In this document: one piece after another, positions 7,287-11,732 of the stretch
Position numbering within the stretch: position 1 is the stretch's first letter
Layout: every line of letters starts with the position of its first letter
NCBI GenBank assembly: GCA_009780445.1
Contig: WRAA01000040.1
Coordinates: 1 to 11,732 of the forward strand
Direction: 5' to 3'
DNA: 11,732 nt
From: Defluviitaleaceae bacterium
Lineage (GTDB): Bacteria; Bacillota; Clostridia; Lachnospirales; WRAA01
The notes under the pieces: generated by a model
What the model was told of the DNA's origin: nothing
Databases searched by the model: none
What the model saw: the letters and a program-made list of their open reading frames with translations, nothing else
Program-made: the position numbers and the translations under genes

Positions 7287-7685
7287 TTACAGCCTATTCT
7301 GTGTGTTCATTTTTATGCCGGTCATCTTGACCTCCGGCTTCTCGTCCTCTCTGTACAGCCCCTGGATATCCTTGTTCATCTTCAGGGCGCAGTCTTCGCA
7401 GAAGTTGCCGGTCTTTACGGGCTGGCCGCAGCTCTTGCAGCCTATCTCCGTCATCATAGTTTCTGTGGCCACAAGACGGCCTTCGCGCACATAGTTCAGT
7501 ATCTTCTTGATAGATACGCCGGTTGCGTTCGAGACCTCGCCCATGGTGGAGTTGGGATACTCCTCGATAAATTCCTTTATGGAGTTGAAACCGGCTTCAT
7601 CCGAATGCTTGCAAGGGTCGCATACCTTGGATGATGAAGTCGGCACAAACATCCTTCCGCAGCTTGGGCAGTTTTTCACGTTCAT
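7287..7685 (-). CDS. YvyF-like flagellar-region protein: zinc ribbons flanking a helix-turn-helix
   Basis: A 132-residue small protein with four CxxC pairs: C6/C9 and C22/C25 at the N-terminus, C83/C86 and C96/C99 later. These form two likely zinc ribbons. Between them residues about 33-73 (EFIEEYPNSTMGEVSNATGVSIKKI) read as a MerR-like helix-turn-helix ending in YVREGRL. This layout matches the Firmicutes family seen near flagellar genes (YvyF, TIGR03826), though no flagellar gene is visible here. A basic, polar tail (about 104-132) follows. The start ATG at 7685 has an exact AAAGGAGG (7692-7699) six bases upstream. It lies 42 bp after trpS and 46 bp before tpl on the same strand. A DNA-binding or regulatory role, possibly toward the next gene, is inference. 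Its true function is not established to my knowledge. Confidence 0.75.
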   Translation of the reverse strand: MNVKNCPSCGRMFVPTSSSKVCDPCKHSDEAGFNSIKEFIEEYPNSTMGEVSNATGVSIKKILNYVREGRLVATETMMTEIGCKSCGQPVKTGNFCEDCALKMNKDIQGLYREDEKPEVKMTGIKMNTQNRL

Positions 7686-7727
7686 AGTTGTCCTCCTTTT
7701 ATGTTAGGGAATGCTGTGGCACAAGTG

Positions 7728-8732
7728 CTAGAGCAGTCCCAATTTTTTGCGTACTTGCCTCATGGTTGCGGCGGCTATTGTCTTGGCGCGCGCGGCGTTT
7801 GAGTGCATTGTATCTTCCATGGCGGCCTTGTCGGCCAGGATGTCGTTATAGCGTTGGGTTATCGGCTCAAGCTCGGCGGCCACGGCGTCGGCCACGGCTT
7901 CCTTCAGCGCGCCGTAGGAGCATTGCCCGATTTCGGACAGAGCGTTCTCGATGGTGATCCGCTTCACGCCGGCATAGATATCCAGCAGATTGCTGACCCC
8001 CGGCTTGTCCGGGCTGTGCGCGACACGGGCGTCGGAATCCGTCACGGCCTTCTTGATCTTCGAGCGGATGGCCGCGGGGCTGTCCGTGAGGTAGATGATT
8101 GCCCCGTCGCCCGATGTGTCCGATTTCGACATCTTCTTCTCAGGCTCTTGCAGGCTCTTGATGCGCGCGCCAACCTTGGGCACAAGGATGTCGGGAACGG
8201 CAAAGACTTCGCCGTAGACCTTGTTAAAACGCTCGGCAAGATCGCGCGAAAGCTCCAGGTGCTGCCTCTGATCTTCGCCGATGGGTACGTAGTTGGTCTT
8301 GTAGAGCAGTATGTCCGCGGCTTGCAGCACGGGGTAAGTGAAGAGGCCGGCGTTGATGTTGTCCTCGTGCTTCTGGGACTTCTCCTTGTACTGCGTCATG
8401 CGGCCCAGCTCGCCCATATAGGTATAGCAGTTGAATATCCACGCCAGCTCCGAATGTTCGGCCACTTGGGACTGCACGTACAGCACAGACCGCGCGGGGT
8501 CCACGCCCACGGCCATGATCATCGCGAACAGCTCGCGGCACTTGCGGCGAAACTGCGCGCCGTCGCTGCGCACCGTAAGAGCGTGCAGGTCTACGATGCA
8601 GTAGATGCAGTTATAGTCGTCTTGCAGATGCACCCAGTTTGTGAGTGCGCCCAGATAATTGCCGAGATGCACAACGCCCGAAGGCTGCATACCGCTGTAT
8701 ATCCGTTGCCTGTCGTTATTGTCCCATACCAT
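7728..8732 (-). CDS. trpS: Tryptophanyl-tRNA synthetase
   Basis: Charges tRNA-Trp (EC 6.1.1.2), cytosolic class I synthetase acting as a dimer. The 334-residue length is standard for the bacterial form. The N-terminal IYSGMQPSGVVHLGNYLGA contains the HIGH-type signature HLGN (22-25). MGELGRMTQYKEKSQ (106-120), GLFTYPVLQAADILLY (129-144) and GEDQRQHLEL (152-161) are the usual binding-pocket motifs, and KMSKS is intact at 200-204. The start at 8732 overlaps the translational region of the upstream transglycosylase: AGGTGA lies at that gene's stop codon, seven bases before the ATG, so translation is probably coupled. No T-box leader is seen in front of trpS or of the first gene of the run. Codon use and content look ordinary for the region. 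Confidence 0.97.
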   Translation of the reverse strand: MVWDNNDRQRIYSGMQPSGVVHLGNYLGALTNWVHLQDDYNCIYCIVDLHALTVRSDGAQFRRKCRELFAMIMAVGVDPARSVLYVQSQVAEHSELAWIFNCYTYMGELGRMTQYKEKSQKHEDNINAGLFTYPVLQAADILLYKTNYVPIGEDQRQHLELSRDLAERFNKVYGEVFAVPDILVPKVGARIKSLQEPEKKMSKSDTSGDGAIIYLTDSPAAIRSKIKKAVTDSDARVAHSPDKPGVSNLLDIYAGVKRITIENALSEIGQCSYGALKEAVADAVAAELEPITQRYNDILADKAAMEDTMHSNAARAKTIAAATMRQVRKKLGLL

Positions 8733-8738
8733 ATGTTA

Positions 8739-9386
8739 TCACCTGTTGCTGTAGTTTGCGGCGGCCTGCGCCATTTGGGATGCCTCCTGCGTAAACTGCT
8801 CGCGGAAGCCCAACACGCGCGGCACGTAGTTCATCGTCTCTTGGAACGGCGGTATGCCGCCGTGGCGTGTAACGGCACCCGCGCCGGCGTTGTACGCGGC
8901 CAGGGCAAGCTCGTAGTCTCCGTCGAAGCGGTCCAGCATACGGCGAAGGTAGCGCGTTCCGCCGAATATGTTCTGCGTGATGTCGAACGGCTCCGTCACG
9001 CCAAGGGAACGCGCCGTGGCCGGCATAAGCTGCATAAGCCCCATCGCACCCGCCCGCGACACCGCCGAAGGGTTGAAGTTGCTCTCCGTGCGGATTACGG
9101 CGCGTACAAGGTTGGGGTCTATGTTGTACTGTCTGGCGGCCTCCAGTATTGTGTCGTTAATAAGCCGCCCATGCTCGCCGCTTGCGCTAAGGCTTGAAAA
9201 ATCTTGCAGCAGCCTGTCGAAGCTTGTCTGGCCGCTTGCTTCGGCCGCGGGCTGTGCCGCGCCCTCGTCAGCCCTGCCTGACGCCACGCGCCGTATGTTG
9301 CGCGGCTGGCGCACAAGCGTCGCGTCAAGCGTCGCCCGTATCTCCGAAAGTATTTGAGTGTACAAGCCGTGTACGCTAAGACTCAT
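8739..9386 (-). CDS. Lytic transglycosylase, GH23 SLT domain, no visible signal peptide
   Basis: A 215-residue protein whose C-terminal half (about 76-195) is a soluble-lytic-transglycosylase (SLT) domain that cleaves peptidoglycan between MurNAc and GlcNAc. E101 in RTESNFNPSA is the catalytic glutamate, followed by GAMGLMQLMPATA (113-125) and AYNAGAGAV (164-172), the three family motifs. Residues 1-75 are polar and low-complexity (many Ala, Ser, Gln) and lack the hydrophobic stretch of a signal peptide or lipobox, which is odd for a wall enzyme. Flagellar-type transglycosylases exported by other routes show a similar layout. The start ATG at 9386 is preceded by GAGGGG. It heads the minus-strand run (trpS six bases downstream) and is divergent from mreB. 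Export, or an internal role, cannot be decided here. Confidence 0.88.
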   Translation of the reverse strand: MSLSVHGLYTQILSEIRATLDATLVRQPRNIRRVASGRADEGAAQPAAEASGQTSFDRLLQDFSSLSASGEHGRLINDTILEAARQYNIDPNLVRAVIRTESNFNPSAVSRAGAMGLMQLMPATARSLGVTEPFDITQNIFGGTRYLRRMLDRFDGDYELALAAYNAGAGAVTRHGGIPPFQETMNYVPRVLGFREQFTQEASQMAQAAANYSNR

Positions 9387-9415
9387 AGATTACCCCTCTA
9401 AATATTGTTGTACCA

Positions 9416-9444
9416 ATTTTACCGCCAAAACAACATTTTGTCAA
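9416..9444 (-). promoter_or_regulatory. Promoter of the transglycosylase-trpS-tpl run
   Basis: On the minus strand TTGACA (+ coordinates 9444-9439), a 17-bp spacer, and TAAAAT (9421-9416) make a near-consensus vegetative promoter. The start would fall near 9409, about 23 bp before the transglycosylase ATG. The leader is too short for a T-box or riboswitch. Confidence 0.8.
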
Positions 9445-9485
9445 TCAATTATAATCAGATAGCTGTGAGGGCGGCGTTTTTTTGC

Positions 9486-9514
9486 TTGAAAATGCCGGCT
9501 AAATATTCTATAAT
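9486..9514 (+). promoter_or_regulatory. Promoter of mreB/mreC
   Basis: TTGAAA (9486-9491), a 17-bp spacer and a perfect TATAAT (9509-9514). Transcription would begin near 9521, giving mreB an unusually long leader of about 255 nt that contains the large palindrome. It is arranged back-to-back with the transglycosylase promoter, 41 bp between the two -35 boxes. Confidence 0.8.
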
Positions 9515-9567
9515 GGAGATGTAGTCTTAATTGACGCTAAACGGTCAATACTTTGAATGACTGATAC

Positions 9568-9731
9568 TATAGCTGTTCCGGTTGAAAACCATCCCATCAG
9601 GCTTGTCTTTTTCACGTATGGCGTTGTCAACTCCGTCTAGCGTGCCTAATGGGCACGCGTCGTTGTCGTTTCCTAGCCCTACGCAAAAAATCCCGCGCCT
9701 GATGGGACGGTTTTCAACCGGAACAGCTATA
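9568..9731. repeat. 164-nt near-perfect palindrome in the mreB leader
   Basis: Arms 9568-9602 and 9697-9731 pair over 35 bp with one A-C mismatch (9591/9708). The arms begin tatagctgttccggtt and end aaccggaacagctata. The 94-nt centre continues the rod: ttttt/aaaaa with cgta/tacg (about 9607-9617 paired with 9681-9690) and a terminal hairpin gcgtgcc-taatg-ggcacgc. As RNA it would form one long hairpin ending about 45 nt before the mreB ATG. The in-frame stretch upstream of mreB through this region has no ribosome binding site and is low-complexity, so it is not an N-terminal extension. The outermost bases are TA on both sides, as in IS630/mariner-type miniature elements. With the two promoters this accounts for the 390-bp gap 9387-9776. 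Nothing else is seen there. Confidence 0.85.
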
Positions 9732-9776
9732 ACGAAAAAGGGGTCAACAAGCCCTTGGACTACGAAGGAGCATACA

Positions 9777-10808
9777 ATGCCATTTTTTTCAACGGATCTC
9801 GGGATAGACCTGGGCACGGCCAACGTGCTTGTGTTTATGCGCAACAAGGGCATCGTGGTGAACGAACCCTCGGTGGTTGCGGTCAACACGCGCAACAAGG
9901 AGGTTCTGGCCGTGGGGGACGAAGCAAAGCAGATGATCGGCCGCACCCCGGGCTCGATAGTGGCGATCCGCCCCATGAAGGACGGCGTAATCGCCGATTT
10001 CGAGACGACCCAGGCCATGCTGCGCTACTTCATACGCAAGGCATACAGGCGCGGCCTGTTTTCGTCGCGCCCGCGGGTGCTGGTGTGCGTGCCGTCCGGC
10101 GTGACGGAAGTTGAGAAGCGCGCCGTAATCGAAGCCACCATCACCGCCGGCGCGCGCGAACGCGACACCTTCCTGATAGAAGAACCAATGGCCGCCGCCA
10201 TAGGCGCGGGGCTTCCCGTCGAAGAGCCGCAGGGTTCGATGATCGTGGACATCGGCGGCGGCACGAGCGAAGTTGCGGTGATCTCCCTGGGCGGCATCGT
10301 CACCAGCAAGTCTCTGCGCGTGGCCGGCGACGAGCTGGACGAGCATATCGTAAATTATGTCAAGCGCGAGTTCAACCTGGCTATCGGCGAACGCACGGCC
10401 GAAGAGATAAAGCTGCGCATAGGCACAGTCTTTAACGCCGACCCTTCCGCGATGATGGAAGTGCGCGGGCGCGACCTTCTGAGCGGCCTGCCGAAAACCA
10501 TCACCATCTCCGCGCCCGAGGTTAACGAAGCCATTGCCGAACCTATCTCCCAGATTCTGGACGCAATAAAACTAACTCTGGAACGCACGCCGCCGGAGCT
10601 TGCCTCCGACGTGATGGAGGCCGGCATCATGCTGGCGGGCGGCGGGGCTCTGCTCTCTGGCCTGGACCAGCTGATCTCCCACGAAACGGGTATGCCCGTG
10701 CTTGTCGCCCACGAACCGCTGAACTGCGTAGCCCGCGGCACCGGCCTTGTGCTGGAAAACATCTCGATACTCAAGAACGTGCTGATATCGCAAAGGCGTA
10801 TGCACTGA
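9777..10808 (+). CDS. mreB: Rod-shape actin homologue MreB
   Basis: Bacterial actin that polymerises under the membrane and organises the elongation machinery. The 343-residue length is standard. Phosphate-1 motif GIDLGTAN (9-16), the catalytic-type glutamate E136 in IEEPMAAAIG, phosphate-2 DIGGGTSEVAV (158-168) and the adenosine motif LAGGGALLSGL (286-296) are all intact. The N-terminus MPFFSTDLGIDLG is typical, and the start ATG at 9777 has GAAGGAG (9764-9770) six bases upstream. A longer in-frame opening at 9582 passes through the palindrome and is rejected. mreC follows after 21 bp. It is expressed from the promoter at 9486-9514. MreB and its close paralogue Mbl look alike; the following mreC supports MreB. 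Confidence 0.96.
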   Translation: MPFFSTDLGIDLGTANVLVFMRNKGIVVNEPSVVAVNTRNKEVLAVGDEAKQMIGRTPGSIVAIRPMKDGVIADFETTQAMLRYFIRKAYRRGLFSSRPRVLVCVPSGVTEVEKRAVIEATITAGARERDTFLIEEPMAAAIGAGLPVEEPQGSMIVDIGGGTSEVAVISLGGIVTSKSLRVAGDELDEHIVNYVKREFNLAIGERTAEEIKLRIGTVFNADPSAMMEVRGRDLLSGLPKTITISAPEVNEAIAEPISQILDAIKLTLERTPPELASDVMEAGIMLAGGGALLSGLDQLISHETGMPVLVAHEPLNCVARGTGLVLENISILKNVLISQRRMH

Positions 10809-10829
10809 CTGCCATAAGGGGAGTAGGCC

Positions 10830-11702
10830 TTGGAATTTTTTCGCAGAAACAAGACCGTGTTTGTTGTTGTGGCGGCGGTGTTCCTGCTGATCATTGCGAT
10901 CATTACGTCGGGCTACCGTATGCGCCCCAACTTTCTTGACTCCACCGTGGGCGAGGCCTTGGTGCCGGCCCAGCGTTCGTTCAACAACTTTGCGGACTGG
11001 CTGTTCGGCCTTCCGGCATACTTGCAGAACGTGGGCGAGCTTTACGAAGAAAACGAGCATCTGCGCTCCATGCTGGCCGAGGCTGTGGCCGAGAACACCC
11101 GCCTGCGCCTTCTGGCGGACGAAGCGGAGGGTCTGGCCGAACTGCTGGCCATGCAAAACCGCTATGCCCGGCACCCCATGACCGCGGCGCGTGTCGTCGC
11201 CGCAGTGTCCAACAACTGGTTCGACGCCTTCACCATAGACCGCGGCACAAACCACGGCGTAGAGCGCAACATGCCCGTGCTGGCGCAGGGCGGCCTTGTG
11301 GGCCGCGTGATACTCTCCGGAAACAACTATGCCCGCGTGGTGTCCTTCCTGAACATTGACGAAGCTTCGGCGGTGAGCGTGCGGTCCATCCGCACGGGCG
11401 AATACGGAATTATCCGCGGCGATATCAGGCTTATGCCCTATGGCCTGGTGCGTATGGACTACATAGACCTCGGCGCGCAGATCACCATCGGGGACGAGCT
11501 TGTCACCTCCAACCTTGGCGACATCTTCCCCCCCGGCATCTCCGTAGGCACCGTGCAGGAAGTCCGCACAGACATCGGCGGGCTGTTTCTTTATGCCATA
11601 ATCTCCCCGTCGGTCAACTTCCGCAGCATCGACACCGTGCAGATCATCACAGAAACCTTCGGCGGGCATCTCACCGATGAAGGACTTCTCGAAGAAGATT
11701 AG
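10830..11702 (+). CDS. mreC: Rod-shape-determining protein MreC
   Basis: A 290-residue bitopic membrane protein that links MreB filaments to wall-synthesis enzymes. A short basic N-terminus (MEFFRRNK) and one transmembrane helix (about 9-28) are followed by a coiled coil (about 66-108, rich in Glu, Leu and Ala with LAEAVAENTRLRLL). The extracytoplasmic beta-domain follows, with the family features WFDAFTIDRGTNHGV (about 130-144) and GDELVTSNLGDIFPPGISVG (about 221-240). The start codon is TTG at 10830, set by AAGGGGAG (10816-10823). No ATG lies before the membrane helix. It is 21 bp after mreB, clearly one operon. mreD is expected next, but the 30 bp left in the window show no certain start. 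Confidence 0.95.
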   Translation: MEFFRRNKTVFVVVAAVFLLIIAIITSGYRMRPNFLDSTVGEALVPAQRSFNNFADWLFGLPAYLQNVGELYEENEHLRSMLAEAVAENTRLRLLADEAEGLAELLAMQNRYARHPMTAARVVAAVSNNWFDAFTIDRGTNHGVERNMPVLAQGGLVGRVILSGNNYARVVSFLNIDEASAVSVRSIRTGEYGIIRGDIRLMPYGLVRMDYIDLGAQITIGDELVTSNLGDIFPPGISVGTVQEVRTDIGGLFLYAIISPSVNFRSIDTVQIITETFGGHLTDEGLLEED

Positions 11703-11732
11703 GTATATACTCCTTAACGGCTGAAACGTTCA

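Noticed and set aside
7803..9197. 464-codon plus-strand ORF opposite trpS and the transglycosylase
   Set aside because: His/Val/Ala-rich antisense shadow of two well-supported genes; no domain or ribosome binding site.
9445..9485. T-run near 9477-9483 as a terminator
   Set aside because: No GC-rich hairpin immediately precedes the T-run.
9603..9696. Invertible promoter (phase-variable switch) between the long arms
   Set aside because: The reverse strand does contain TTGACA in the loop but its -10 at 17 bp is poor (GACAAG), mreB already has a good promoter outside the arms, and no recombinase gene is present.
9582..9776. In-frame N-terminal extension of mreB from ATG 9582
   Set aside because: It runs through the palindrome, has no ribosome binding site, is low-complexity, and the MPFFSTDLGIDLG start at 9777 with GAAGGAG matches the family.
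9545..10018. Minus-strand ORF across the mreB leader and 5' end
   Set aside because: It shadows mreB codons and the palindrome, has no ribosome binding site and is not recognisable as a protein family.
11677..11724. ATG overlapping the end of mreC giving a 15-codon peptide (MKDFSKKIRYILLNG) as an mreD start
   Set aside because: It stops after 15 codons and lacks the hydrophobic opening of MreD. The real mreD probably starts beyond the window.

Overview
The window looks like chromosome from a fairly GC-rich member of the Firmicutes (Bacillota), most likely a Clostridia-type anaerobe. The basis is strong AAGGAG/GGAGG ribosome binding sites, TTG and GTG starts alongside ATG, AT-rich promoter islands with TTGACA/TATAAT boxes, a YvyF-like zinc-ribbon protein typical of Firmicutes, a Na/Pi transporter fused to PhoU, and a fermentative tyrosine phenol-lyase. 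I cannot name a species. Coding density is high and nearly every gene belongs to a well-known family.

Layout, left to right. (1) The 3' part of tgt (tRNA-guanine transglycosylase, + strand) runs in from the left edge and overlaps by 8 bp a convergent diacylglycerol/lipid kinase gene. (2) Only 33 bp beyond the kinase start is a divergent short AlkA-type DNA glycosylase. (3) A 250-bp gap holds a nested palindrome (2426-2534) and a strong promoter, followed by a Na/phosphate cotransporter with a PhoU-like tail and a TTG start. (4) Two hairpins (4274-4340) form a terminator zone between this gene and the convergent minus-strand run. (5) The minus-strand run, in transcription order, is a GH23 lytic transglycosylase, trpS, a YvyF-like zinc-ribbon/HTH protein, tyrosine phenol-lyase (tpl) and an SLC13-type permease. 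It has gaps of 6-46 bp and starts at a promoter near 9416-9444. (6) A 390-bp divergent regulatory region holds that promoter, a promoter facing mreB, and a 164-nt near-perfect palindrome in the mreB leader. (7) mreB and mreC close the window; mreD would be expected next but is not visible.

Working together: mreB/mreC and the divergently expressed transglycosylase are all cell-wall functions served from one intergenic region. tpl, which cleaves tyrosine to phenol, pyruvate and ammonia, is paired with a permease that may move the substrate or a product. The gene has an exact small palindrome and a candidate extended -10 in its own leader, so it may be controlled apart from the upstream genes. 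The most unusual features are the two long palindromes (2426-2534 and 9568-9731). Both end in TA/TA and both lie 5' of a + strand gene; they could be miniature mobile elements or structured leaders. I see no CRISPR, phage, toxin-antitoxin or defence system, and no rRNA or tRNA gene.
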